A stretch of 64,000 bases of DNA from Pseudoclavibacter helvolus. Its GTDB lineage: Bacteria; Actinomycetota; Actinomycetes; Actinomycetales; Microbacteriaceae. The position numbers were made by a program, and so were the translations under genes. The notes beneath the pieces were generated by a model. It did no database searches. It was given only the letters and a program-made list of their open reading frames with translations, and was not told where the DNA came from. Positions within the stretch are counted from its first letter, which is position 1; the number at the start of each line of letters is the position of its first letter. Below are positions 36,336 through 45,514 of this stretch, one piece after another. The DNA is taken from contig NZ_JACHWJ010000001.1 of the NCBI RefSeq assembly GCF_014191305.1, positions 372,001-436,000 on the forward strand, written 5' to 3'.

Positions 36336-36355
36336 GGGGCTTGCCGCAAGACCCC
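36336..36355 (+). promoter_or_regulatory. Rifamycin-associated element (RAE)-like palindrome
   Basis: The sequence GGGGCTTGCCGCAAGACCCC forms arms GGGG-CTTGC and GCAAG-A-CCCC. It closely resembles, from memory, the RAE described upstream of rifamycin-inactivating enzymes and helR in Actinobacteria. It ends 24 bp before the helD start, and a TATAGAT at 36323-36329 could be the -10 box, placing the palindrome at the start of the transcript. Confidence 0.7.
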
Positions 36356-36379
36356 GTCGAGGGACCAGAATGAGCGATC

Positions 36380-38545
36380 GTGACACCTCCTGCTGAAGTC
36401 TTTGCCCTGCCGCCGCATCTGTCGTTCAAGTCGGACCCCGCTCTTGTGGGGGAGGACGCCCACCAGTTCGCGGCGATCGCCGACGCGCTGTCGCGCCAGA
36501 AGCGTGAGCTTGCGTCGCGGCTCGACGAGTTGCGCCTGACGGACGGTGGGGCCGGACAGCAGGCGCTCGACCGGGATACGGATATCCACCGCCTCTCGCG
36601 GCAGCTGCGTGGGCTCGAGCGGTTCGGGGTTGATGCCTGCCTCGGTCGTATGACGCCGGCGGACGGCTCGCCTGACGTGTACGTGGGCCGGTTCGGGCTC
36701 GCCGACGAGGACGGGCGTCGTCTGCTGATCGACTGGCGGGTGCCGGCGGCCGAGCCGTTCTTCGCGGCGACGCACGCGAATCCGCATGGCCTCGCGAGTC
36801 GGCGCCGCTACCGCTGGAACGTCGAGCGGGTCGTCGACTACTGGGACGAGGTGTTCGTGCCTGGCGACATGGCAGGCCGGGTGGCGCTCGATGACCAGTC
36901 GTCGTTCATCGCAAGCCTCGGCACGGCGCGTTCTGGGGAGATGCGGGATGTGCTCGGCACGATCCAGGCAGACCAGGACGCGATCATCCGGGCGGGTTCG
37001 CGCGGGGCGCTTGTCGTGGATGGAGGCCCGGGCACCGGGAAGACCGTGGTCGCACTGCACCGCACGGCGTTCCTGCTGTACTCGGACCCGCGCTTCAAGC
37101 AGGGGCGCGGCGGGGTCCTGTTCGTGGGCCCGAGCCGCCCGTACCTGAACTACGTGGCGAACGTGCTGCCGAGCCTCGGGGAGGACAGTGTGCACCTGTG
37201 CACGCTGCGTGACCTGCTGCCGGAGGGGGCCAAGGCGCGTGACGAGTCCGACGCATCCGTCGCCCGCTTGAAGTCGTCGCTTGACCTGGTGCGCGCCGTT
37301 GGGAAGGCGGTGCGGTACCACCAGCGTCCGCCGCGGGCTCCGTTCACGGTGACGACCACCGACTCGCAGGAGCTGACTCTCGATGCGGCCGACTGGGCCG
37401 AGGCGTTTGTGGCGTACGAGCCCGGGCTGACGCACAACGAGGCGCGGGAGCAGGTGTGGGAGGAGGTGCTGCGGCTGCTGGTCGACAAGCGTTCGCCGGA
37501 GGTCGCCGAGTCCACGGTGCGCGCGTCGCTGCTGCGAGACGAGCGGCTGCGGTTGGCGTTCGCGAAGGCCTGGCCGCTGCTTGACCCCGCGTCGGTGATC
37601 GCCGACCTGTGGTCGGTGCCGGCGTACCTGCAGTGGTGCGCCCCCGATCTGAGCGCGGGCGAGGTGCGGCAGCTGCAGCGGGCGGATGCACGCGCCTGGA
37701 CCACCTCGGACCTGCCGCTCATCGACGCCGCGAGGCGACTCACGGGTGACCCGAACGAGTTCAGGCAGCGGGCGCGACGGGCTGAGGCGCTGGCGTCTCA
37801 GCAGGAGAACATGTCGCACGTGGTCGACAACCTGATCGAGGGTGACGACGACGGTGAGGGGGTCGTCACGATGCTTCGGGTCGAGGACGCGCAGCGATCG
37901 CTCATCGACGAGGATTCCCTGCCGCCCGTCGACTCCGACGAGCTGGCGGGACCCTTCGCGCACGTCGTGATCGACGAGGCCCAGGAGCTCACGGACGCCG
38001 AGTGGGCGATGCTGCTCGTGAGGTGCCCGTCGCGAAGCTTCACGATCGTCGGCGACCGGGCGCAGGCGCGCCACGGGTTCCGTGAGACGTGGGAGGAGCG
38101 GCTGCGCCGTATCGGCCTGCCGAAGGTCGAGGTGGCGCAGCTCACGATCAACTACCGCACCCCGGAGGAGGTCATGGTCGAGGCGGCGCCCGTCATCCTC
38201 GAGGCGCTTCCGGACGCCAACGTGCCCGTGTCGGTGCGCAGCAGCGGCCTGCCAGTTGTGTACGGCGGTATCGCCGAACTCCAGGGGGTGCTGGACACCT
38301 GGCTCGACGAGAACCTCGAGGGAATCGCGTGTGTCATCACCGCGGTAGGGAGCGACGCACAGGCCAGCTTCGACAACCGGGGCCGTGTGCGCTCGCTCAC
38401 GCCAGAGACGGCCAAGGGCCTCGAGTTCGACCTGGTCGTGCTCATCGATCCGGAAGACTTCGGAACCGGCATCGAGGGGGCGGTCGACCGCTACGTCGCC
38501 ATGACGAGGGCGACGCAGCAACTTGTCGTGCTGACCTCCGACTGA
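36380..38545 (+). CDS. HelD/HelR-like RNA polymerase-associated helicase
   Basis: A 721-residue UvrD-like superfamily 1 ATPase of the HelD type. The N-terminal 80 residues form the coiled-coil arm that enters RNA polymerase, followed by LLIDWRVPAAEPFF, Walker A GGPGTGKTVVALHRT near residues 215-229, VIDEAQELTDAEW (Walker B) and the C-terminal helicase motif FDLVVLIDPEDFG. HelD releases stalled RNA polymerase from DNA; HelR variants also displace bound rifamycin and give tolerance. The RAE-like palindrome upstream supports the HelR role here. GTG start at 36380. Confidence 0.9.
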   Translation: MTPPAEVFALPPHLSFKSDPALVGEDAHQFAAIADALSRQKRELASRLDELRLTDGGAGQQALDRDTDIHRLSRQLRGLERFGVDACLGRMTPADGSPDVYVGRFGLADEDGRRLLIDWRVPAAEPFFAATHANPHGLASRRRYRWNVERVVDYWDEVFVPGDMAGRVALDDQSSFIASLGTARSGEMRDVLGTIQADQDAIIRAGSRGALVVDGGPGTGKTVVALHRTAFLLYSDPRFKQGRGGVLFVGPSRPYLNYVANVLPSLGEDSVHLCTLRDLLPEGAKARDESDASVARLKSSLDLVRAVGKAVRYHQRPPRAPFTVTTTDSQELTLDAADWAEAFVAYEPGLTHNEAREQVWEEVLRLLVDKRSPEVAESTVRASLLRDERLRLAFAKAWPLLDPASVIADLWSVPAYLQWCAPDLSAGEVRQLQRADARAWTTSDLPLIDAARRLTGDPNEFRQRARRAEALASQQENMSHVVDNLIEGDDDGEGVVTMLRVEDAQRSLIDEDSLPPVDSDELAGPFAHVVIDEAQELTDAEWAMLLVRCPSRSFTIVGDRAQARHGFRETWEERLRRIGLPKVEVAQLTINYRTPEEVMVEAAPVILEALPDANVPVSVRSSGLPVVYGGIAELQGVLDTWLDENLEGIACVITAVGSDAQASFDNRGRVRSLTPETAKGLEFDLVVLIDPEDFGTGIEGAVDRYVAMTRATQQLVVLTSD

Positions 38546-38595
38546 CAGCCGGGGCGTCAGGCACGCTCTCTAGGCCGATCCTCCAGGGTCGTGCA

Positions 38596-39021
38596 TCACG
38601 CCGCTACGGCGAAGTACTCGGCTTTCTCAAAGAGGCGCACGCCCTCTCGGGATGCGAGGAGCTGTGCCCGCACGGAGAGCTCCCTGACCTCGCACGCGAT
38701 GCCGAGGGCCGCCGCCCACAGCCGCTCGTCCGGCGTCGAATCGCCAGGACCCGGCCGCTCCCACGTGAGGATGACGCTCGCCGCCTCGACATCCTCCATG
38801 ATGTCGGCGATCGCACCCGCGATCTTCTCGAGCTGCGGGTAGGTGGGTCGGTGCGGGTACGCCTCGATCGGCATGAGCACCGAGAGGGGGTAGTCGTCCG
38901 AGTCGAGGAACATGAGCCAGAGCTGGCGTCGGTATGCCTGGCCGACGAGGCCGGTCACGTGGCGCAGGACCTCGGTGTCGGTGGAGATGGGCTGGGTCAT
39001 CGGAGCTGGTGTCGCTGTCAT
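38596..39021 (-). CDS. Conserved hypothetical protein
   Basis: A 141-residue soluble protein with no motif I can name. The middle reads YRRQLWLMFLDSDDYPLSVL and ends with REGVRLFEKAEYFAVAA, giving an alpha/beta look; the sequence is well composed and similar proteins seem common in Actinobacteria. ATGs at 39021 and 39000 are both possible; neither has a clear ribosome site, so it may be leaderless. It converges on helD. Confidence 0.65.
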   Translation of the reverse strand: MTATPAPMTQPISTDTEVLRHVTGLVGQAYRRQLWLMFLDSDDYPLSVLMPIEAYPHRPTYPQLEKIAGAIADIMEDVEAASVILTWERPGPGDSTPDERLWAAALGIACEVRELSVRAQLLASREGVRLFEKAEYFAVAA

Positions 39022-39206
39022 GCGATGAGTCTGCGCGCGGTGAGCGGGGCAGGAGCGCGGACGTTTCGGGCCTGTGGAGGGGCGCGCATCCACAGGCCGG
39101 GTGCCTGCAGAGTCGGCCCGGTACCGCCAGAAGGGAACCCCTCGATCTGTTACGTCCATGGGCCAGGGCCCTTGGCAGGGTGCCTCCGTCGTGTGAAGCT
39201 GGCGGG

Positions 39207-40232
39207 GTGACGACTTCCCCCGCGAGCAGCCAGGTGTCTCGACGCCTGCATGGGCCGCGCGATCCGGGGGACGCCTGGGTGTACTCGGAGACCGGGCAGC
39301 GCTACTGGGGCCGGTTCGGGGCCGCAGGACTTGTTGCCGTCGACCCGCAGCGCGGCATCCTCCTGCAACACCGCGCCGAGTGGAGCCACCACGGGGGAAC
39401 CTGGGGCATTCCGGGCGGGGCGCTGCACGAAGGTGAGCTGCCAGCCGTCGGCGCGCTGCGCGAGGCGGCCGAGGAGGCAGGCGTGCCCGCCGACGCCGTT
39501 GCCCCCTTGTTCACGAGTGTGCTCGAACTCGGCTTCTGGCGGTACACGACCCTGGTGGCCCGCGTGACGGACCCGTTCGACCCCGTCATCGCCGACGCCG
39601 AGAGCCTCGAGCTGCGGTGGGTGCCCATCGACGACGTCGACGCGCTTCCCCTGCACCACGGCTTCGCGGCGAGCTGGCCCGGGCTGCGTTCGGTGCTCGC
39701 GGTGAGGCCCACGATCATCGTCGACGCCGCGAACGTCGTCGGCTCGGTGCCGGACGGCTGGTGGCGCGACCGCGTCGGGGCTGCCGAGCGGCTGCTGGCG
39801 AGGGTGAACAACTTCGCGTCGGCAGGGTCCTCGGACGCCGCATCCAGCGTCTCGAGCTTCAACTCCTCTCTGGGTGCCCCTTCGAACTCCTCGTGGAGTG
39901 CGACCGGTGGGGGTATTTGTGCGGATGAACTCGGCCTCGCCGGGGACCGCTGGTTCCCCGAGTTCGCTGTGGTCGTCGAGGGCGCCGCCCGAGATGCCCG
40001 CGGCCCGGTGGCCAGCGAATCGGCGGCGCACGCCTCCGTCAGCGTGGTCAGGGCCGCTGCCTCCGGTGACGACGCAATCGTCGATGAGGCTCGCCGCCGC
40101 CTGACACTGGGGGAGTCGGTAACCGTCGTCACGAGCGACCGAGAACTCGGCGAACGAGTTACCGAGGTTGGGGCGAATGTGCGGGGCGTTGCTTGGCTCC
40201 GCGAGATGGTCGGCTACGGGGCACGCCGGTAG
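39207..40232 (+). CDS. Nudix hydrolase fused to a NYN/PIN-like domain
   Basis: A 341-residue two-domain protein. The N-terminal half carries a perfect Nudix box (residues 71-93: G-x5-E-x7-REAAEEAGV), for hydrolysis of a nucleoside diphosphate linked to something. From residue 168 a second domain begins PTIIVDAANVVGS and ends with VTVVTSDRELGERV, the pattern of NYN/PIN-like nucleases, with Asp173, Asn176 and a late Asp as likely metal ligands. A low-complexity Ser-rich insert lies near 205-235. GTG start at 39207. Joint action on damaged nucleotides or RNA is only inferred. Confidence 0.85.
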   Translation: MTTSPASSQVSRRLHGPRDPGDAWVYSETGQRYWGRFGAAGLVAVDPQRGILLQHRAEWSHHGGTWGIPGGALHEGELPAVGALREAAEEAGVPADAVAPLFTSVLELGFWRYTTLVARVTDPFDPVIADAESLELRWVPIDDVDALPLHHGFAASWPGLRSVLAVRPTIIVDAANVVGSVPDGWWRDRVGAAERLLARVNNFASAGSSDAASSVSSFNSSLGAPSNSSWSATGGGICADELGLAGDRWFPEFAVVVEGAARDARGPVASESAAHASVSVVRAAASGDDAIVDEARRRLTLGESVTVVTSDRELGERVTEVGANVRGVAWLREMVGYGARR

Positions 40233-40431
40233 TCCAGGCCGACGCAGTCATCGGGCACGAGCTGTCAGCCTGGGCGATCCTCCCAGGTGGCGCGCGGGGA
40301 GTGCACGGTGGGCGCCCGGGCGACACGAGGGCGTTGCGGATGCGCCGTGCGTACGTTCGCGGAGTCCCGGATACGGGAGCGCCCGTTGTTGGGCGCCTCA
40401 GCGCGCAGGATCCTACCCCCAGGAGCAACAC

Positions 40432-40808
40432 ATGACTGACCACACCACCCACGACGGCCACGGCACGCACTCGAACGCGTCCCACGCCGACGAGGTCGCG
40501 AAGATCGCGAAGCTCGTGAAGGAGTTCCGCTTCGGCATGCTCACGACCATCGAGGGTTCCGGGTCGCTGGTCGCGCATCCCCTCACGATCCAGGAGGCGG
40601 AGTTCGACGGCGAGCTGTGGAACCCGGCGGCTGAGGCGTGGTTCCCGGACGGGCCCGAGGACCCGAATGTCGGCGTGCTGAAGTTCACGGCGAGCGGAGG
40701 CGAGTACTGGGACACCCCGGTGGTCGCGTCGCGACCGTCTTCAGCTTCATCAAGTCGAAGGTGTCTGGCGAGCCGATCGAGGGCGACAGTGGCAAGGTTG
40801 AGCTGTAG
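40432..40808 (+). pseudogene. Decayed pyridoxamine-phosphate-oxidase-like stress protein
   Basis: The start (ATG 40432 after AGGAG) and both ends of a general-stress-protein-26-type flavin-binding protein are clear: EFRFGMLTTIEGSGSLVAHPL and LWNPAAEAWFPDGPEDPN. Two lesions are visible. First, the beta-barrel core between EFDG and ELW is missing, about 45-50 residues by memory of the family, removed in frame where two similar GDLW/ELW words lie. Second, after YWDTP one base is missing in a C-run near 40719; the expected tail GGRVATVFSFIKSKVSGEP continues in the next frame and stops at 40808. Confidence 0.85.
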
Positions 40809-40988
40809 CGCGACTTCAACAAGCTCGATTGGCCCGATCCCAGCTGTGCGGGGCCGGGCCACTTTCGCATGAAAATTTCGATTCTGATCACGAGCAAGAA
40901 AGCGGTGAGAGGGCGCTGACAGCGGGCGTTGCGTTTGAGTCCGTTCTTCGTGTGGCGAACGTGCTGGGAATGAAGAGAATTGCGGCCC

Positions 40989-42182
40989 TCAGCTGACCTG
41001 CTGACTGCGAACCGCACGCGCCTTCTGTTGCAATGCGAGCAGAGCTGTCGCCCAGGGAATGCGTTCCTGCTCCAGTCGGACGTTGCCCTCGTCGCGGAGG
41101 CGCTGAAGCGCTGTGCCCTCGCTGGTCGTGATGCGAGGGAAACGTGAGCCCCGGGCAGAAGAATCTGATCCCCAGAGGTCGCGGTGGCCGATAAGAGTCT
41201 CCTCGTCCATGAGTACGGTGTGCACTTCGCTTGCGTGACTGCGCAGTCTGTTGAGGATGCCGAAGCCTGCCTCGTCGAGGTCACCCCAGTACACGAGGGG
41301 TGCGTTGTGGATCCAGGAGATACGAGCGACCGAGTCGACTGCATATCCGGATCCGTGGAGCACCACGGCGCCTTGCCAGGTCGGCATGGCGAGCACGCTC
41401 TCGAGGTTTTCGAAGACGAACACAACTTGCGGCTTCAGGCCGAGCGCCTGGATCGTTCCCTCTGTGGCGGCAAAATCGAGCGGACCGCTGGGGTGAAGTT
41501 CGGGGTCGAGGATGCGCATCCGGATCGTGTGGGTCGATTCCGTGAGGCCAAGGCCGGGGCGAGCCGTGCAGGCGGTGACGAAGCTGGTGACGATCCCACG
41601 ATGTGTTCCGAGCCATTTCGTGTCGACCCCACGAATCGGGAGCTGCCGTGGACGGAGCCCGCTGTCGGGATTGATGACGAGCCAGTCGCACACTTGCAGG
41701 AGGGTTGCGAAGTCGCCGTCGCTCGCCTGCATGAGGTAGCTGCTGTGTCGCTTGAGTGCCGCACGAACTTGCCCGTCGTCAGTGGCGCTGCCCGATTGTT
41801 CTTGCGCAAGCCGAAGCAGTGCGCTGCACCGTTCCTGCAGTGTCAGCCAATCGTGCTTTGTCTGGCCGCCGACGAACCTCGCGACCTCCTCAGCGCCGTG
41901 GAGTTCGAGAACGGTTGGGATGCGTTGTTGGCCAACTCGGGACCAGCGACGATCTGCCCAGGCGAGTGTGGCGTTGCGGGGCAGCGTCGGAGCGACGTGA
42001 GCCCAGTCCCGAGCCCAGGTTTCTGCGTATTCGATGTCGTCGAGCACGGCTCGTTCGGTCGGCACCTTGAGCGCAAGGCGAAACTCATACGCCTCAGCTT
42101 CGGCCGTGGACGCGGCGAGCGAGGCCATCCGCTTCGAGAGTGCATCCTTCGCTCGTTGGCGCGCGTCCTTGACGGTGATCAT
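40989..42182 (-). CDS. jetD: Wadjet nuclease subunit JetD (DUF3322/DUF2220)
   Basis: A 397-residue JetD protein, the DNA-cleaving subunit of type I Wadjet. The N-terminal DUF3322 part is followed by GVDTKWLGTHRGIV (about 185-198) and a Toprim-like domain in DUF2220, with VFVFENLES (Glu258) and YWGDLDEAG (Asp301, Asp303) as the metal-binding residues. All appear intact. ATGA overlap with jetC. In the known mechanism JetD cuts small circular DNA after the JetABC motor has extruded it. Confidence 0.95.
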   Translation of the reverse strand: MITVKDARQRAKDALSKRMASLAASTAEAEAYEFRLALKVPTERAVLDDIEYAETWARDWAHVAPTLPRNATLAWADRRWSRVGQQRIPTVLELHGAEEVARFVGGQTKHDWLTLQERCSALLRLAQEQSGSATDDGQVRAALKRHSSYLMQASDGDFATLLQVCDWLVINPDSGLRPRQLPIRGVDTKWLGTHRGIVTSFVTACTARPGLGLTESTHTIRMRILDPELHPSGPLDFAATEGTIQALGLKPQVVFVFENLESVLAMPTWQGAVVLHGSGYAVDSVARISWIHNAPLVYWGDLDEAGFGILNRLRSHASEVHTVLMDEETLIGHRDLWGSDSSARGSRFPRITTSEGTALQRLRDEGNVRLEQERIPWATALLALQQKARAVRSQQVS

Positions 42183-45100
42183 GGCTCTTCAGTCCACTCA
42201 AGCTCGGTGAGCTCTGACTGCCGACGTGTCGGGTTGGCGACCGAGGTGATGCCCGTGATGTACCGCTCGATTGTCTGGAGGAGCTTGTGAGGCGTCGCGA
42301 GGACCATGTGGAAACCGAACTCGAAGAAGACGTCCATCGCGATGCGGGTGTAGGTGGTGTCCGCCTTATCGAAAGCTTCGTCGAGCACGACGGTGCCGTA
42401 GGTAGGGAGATCGTTCCCTGACCGAGCGAGCTGGTAGCGCAGGGCAGCTGCGAGGCAGAAGAAGACAAGCTTTTGCTGTTGACCTCCCGACATGGCGCCG
42501 CCCGAATCGTAGGTGGCGATGGTGACGTCTTCTGCGTTTCGCTCCTCGGCGAGGAACGTCACGTGTCGTCTTGTGTCGAGGCATTCTGTCCTCCACACTC
42601 GGTCGGCGTGCTCGCTTGATGCGAACTTTCTCATCAGCTCGGCTAGGACGGAGAAGCGCGCTTCGGCTGCCGTGAGCGAGTCGTCGATCCACTTCCCTCC
42701 GGCTACTGCGCGCAGGTCGTCGAGGAAGCGCAGCACTGTCTCACTTCGGCGGGTCTTGACCTTGATCTGCAGGTGCGTGCCGGCGTCGAATGCCGACGCG
42801 CGCAGGGAGACGTTGACTTCGCGGATGCGCTCCTCGACCTGCCGTGGTGCTCCTCGAATCTCGTCGAGCAGGAAGCCGATGAGCTCCCGTGATCTCTCGC
42901 GGAGGAGCCGCAGGAAGTTGTGCTCATGGTCGGGCAGCCCGTGCGCGACGATGCTGTCGTGCAAGCTCAGGTAGCCCCCTCGGTCGTCGATATTCGCGCC
43001 AAGATCTGCGGCGGCTGCAGGCCACCTTTCCTTGAATGAGGTGGCGGACTGCACGATGCTGTTCGCTGATTCCCTAGCGCCGCGCTCGGCGGCGGATCGC
43101 TCTTGGTTGAGTCGCACCATGACGGTCGTACCGACCTCCGCGATGTTGGAGCGGGAGATCTTCCTCTGCACTGCTCTGAATCGTGTTTCGAGGCTGGCTC
43201 GCAGCTCCTCGCTCGGCGTCACGAGTTTCCCGGACGCGAGTTCGGCGCGCAGCTCGGAGGCGGCACCGCGAACGTCTCGGAGTTCGCGTTCCGCCAGGTC
43301 GACGGCGGCTCTTGCTTCGCGCCTTGCCGCGTCGGTGAGATCCCTCTGGGTGCGTGCGGTCTCGACGGCCCGCAACGCAACTTGCAAATCGGCGTTCTCA
43401 CGAGTGAGCTCGTCGAGTTGGGCCGCGAGTTCGGTGGCACGTAGCCGTGCCGCGCCGACGTCAAGGTCGTTCCAGGACTGCAAGACGACAGCGCGCATGG
43501 CACCTCGGCGCTCGTCGTGTGCTCGCGCCTCGGTCAGTAGGGAATCGAGTTTCTGCGCGGCTTGAGCGAGTTCTGGGTCCGCGAGCTTCTTGGCCTCGAG
43601 AAGCGCCTCGAGCTTCGTCTCGCTGTCGCCGAGCACCCAGTTCTGGCGCTGATTCAACGCGCTGCTGTCGTCCTTCACGTAGCGTGTCTTTGAGGTCTTG
43701 ATCTGCCCATTGATCGAGACTGCGCGCGTGTAGCGGTCGAACTCGTCGGTGGTCTCGACGCAGGTGTAGTCGTAGCGCGTCGAAAGCTCGCGCGCCACCC
43801 AGGCCTGGAATGTGCCGCTCCGCACCTCTACCCGATTCACGAGGGAACGGTCGTTCGACGAGGCTTTCGGTGATTCGACGGATGACGAGACGGCTTCGTA
43901 CACGAGTCGTTGACCGAGGTGATGCTCGTCGACCCAGCCACGAACCTCGCGCAGGTGCTCATCCCGGACGAGCAGGGTGAGGGCGAACGGACGCAGCACG
44001 CGCTCGATGGCTCCCGTCCAGGAAGCGTATTCTCGGCGAACCTGGATGAGCTCAGCGGCGAACGGCAGCGTTCGGAGCGGAATCGAGAGCTCCTGCGCGA
44101 TGCGGTCTCGAATGTTGATCAGGCGAGCTGGAACGGCCGTCGCGGACGCTCGAACCGCTGCGAGCTCTCGATCGATTCGTTCGCCTTCGGCTTTGGCCTC
44201 CGCGTGCGCGGCATGCGCGGCGTGCAGGCTGGGCGGTGTGGTGTGAAGCGATTCGAGCTCCTGTGTGATGCTCGAGGTGAGCTCCGCGAATTCACGTGCT
44301 GATCGGGGCAGGTCGTCGATGCCGGCCATCTTCAGCTGAGCGGTGAACTGGGCGACGCGTTGCTCGGAAGAGGCGATTCCAAGGCGGGCGGCGTCGACGT
44401 GTCGCCTCAGTTCTGCCGCGCTTCCGCCACCGGATCGGTCGACACGTTGCTGCGCGATGCTGAGGGATTCATCGCTTGCACGGTGCCGCGAGTCCGCCTC
44501 GGTGAGGGCATCCGCGAGGGTCGATGTGCGTGCTTCGAGGGCGCGTGTCTCTGCTTCCGCGAGTCGCAGGCCTTCGCCTTTTTGATACGGGATGACGCTC
44601 TCGGCAAGTTCTGCGCGCTCGGCCGCGATAGCGATCGCGTCGTCGTACGTGCCCGTGTGCTCGGCGAGCTTCGCCAGGTGGTCGCGCTGTCGGCGGAGGT
44701 CGACGACGTGCTGGTGGGTGTCCTTGAGCTCTCCGAACTGCTCGACGGCGTTGTCGGCTTGAGCAAAGGTTCCGGGCATCTCGAGCATATGGTCGCGGAA
44801 CAGCTGGTCGAGGCTGGAGAGGCTCTTCGCCGACTGGGTTTTGTGCAGGAGCTGGAGGGCATTCTCGTCGCGGATGCCGAGGAGTTTACGCATGCGAGCG
44901 TAGAACGTTTTGTGCGACCAATTCGAGGTGACGAGTGCATCCGGCCACTGCGACTTGATGCCGCGAACGTCGATGCCGCGAGGCACGTGGCGCTCGAGTT
45001 CACTGAGGTCGAGTGGGCCGCGCTCAATGATGCACGCGTCGGCGAGGTCCGATTTGGAGACGCTGCTGCCGCGGAGGAAGAAGAGGCGAGCCAGCGTGAC

Positions 45101-45514
45101 GGACTCTCCGGTGCCGTTGTCGTACCGCAGGACGATGCCCGACCAGGTCGTTGCGGGGCGGAGGAAAGCGCTCACGACTCGGTCGAGCTCGTCATCGGCG
45201 GTGCGTGACCAGGCGCCGCGGATATAGCTGACGATGCTGCGCTGGTCGGTGCTGCGGCTGCTGCCTTGGGCTGCCTGGTTGAATCGCAGCCATTTGTCTG
45301 GGGTGATGACGGTGGCGATCGCGTCGAGTAGCGACGACTTGCCGGAGCCGGATGCCCCGGTGACGAGGTGCCCTTTTCGGGAGATGGGTACGCGGTAGAT
45401 CTGTTGGTCGAAGGTTCCCCAGTTTGCGACCTGAACCTCGGCGAGGCGCCACTGCCCTGGCGCGATGATCTTGTCATGCTCGGGGGGTTCGATGGTGAGG
45501 TCGAGCTGTGTCAC
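42179..45514 (-). CDS. jetC: Wadjet SMC-like ATPase JetC
   Basis: A 1111-residue condensin/MukB-like ATPase. Walker A GASGSGKSS is at residues 53-61. A long charged region (about 290-850) with Glu/Arg/Ala-rich heptads fits two coiled-coil arms with a hinge near 480-620. The C-terminal head has SGGAMSGGQQQKLVF (near 1005) and Walker B VVLDEAFDKAD (near 1045). GTG start at 45514 overlaps the jetB stop (GTGA). It is the loop-extruding motor that recognises small circular DNA such as plasmids. Confidence 0.95.
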   Translation of the reverse strand: MTQLDLTIEPPEHDKIIAPGQWRLAEVQVANWGTFDQQIYRVPISRKGHLVTGASGSGKSSLLDAIATVITPDKWLRFNQAAQGSSRSTDQRSIVSYIRGAWSRTADDELDRVVSAFLRPATTWSGIVLRYDNGTGESVTLARLFFLRGSSVSKSDLADACIIERGPLDLSELERHVPRGIDVRGIKSQWPDALVTSNWSHKTFYARMRKLLGIRDENALQLLHKTQSAKSLSSLDQLFRDHMLEMPGTFAQADNAVEQFGELKDTHQHVVDLRRQRDHLAKLAEHTGTYDDAIAIAAERAELAESVIPYQKGEGLRLAEAETRALEARTSTLADALTEADSRHRASDESLSIAQQRVDRSGGGSAAELRRHVDAARLGIASSEQRVAQFTAQLKMAGIDDLPRSAREFAELTSSITQELESLHTTPPSLHAAHAAHAEAKAEGERIDRELAAVRASATAVPARLINIRDRIAQELSIPLRTLPFAAELIQVRREYASWTGAIERVLRPFALTLLVRDEHLREVRGWVDEHHLGQRLVYEAVSSSVESPKASSNDRSLVNRVEVRSGTFQAWVARELSTRYDYTCVETTDEFDRYTRAVSINGQIKTSKTRYVKDDSSALNQRQNWVLGDSETKLEALLEAKKLADPELAQAAQKLDSLLTEARAHDERRGAMRAVVLQSWNDLDVGAARLRATELAAQLDELTRENADLQVALRAVETARTQRDLTDAARREARAAVDLAERELRDVRGAASELRAELASGKLVTPSEELRASLETRFRAVQRKISRSNIAEVGTTVMVRLNQERSAAERGARESANSIVQSATSFKERWPAAAADLGANIDDRGGYLSLHDSIVAHGLPDHEHNFLRLLRERSRELIGFLLDEIRGAPRQVEERIREVNVSLRASAFDAGTHLQIKVKTRRSETVLRFLDDLRAVAGGKWIDDSLTAAEARFSVLAELMRKFASSEHADRVWRTECLDTRRHVTFLAEERNAEDVTIATYDSGGAMSGGQQQKLVFFCLAAALRYQLARSGNDLPTYGTVVLDEAFDKADTTYTRIAMDVFFEFGFHMVLATPHKLLQTIERYITGITSVANPTRRQSELTELEWTEEP

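Noticed and set aside
42179-45514. Housekeeping SMC or MukB condensin for the large ATPase
   Set aside because: The order DUF3375-DUF4194-ATPase-DUF2220 with four-base overlaps is that of Wadjet; JetD is not found with housekeeping SMC.
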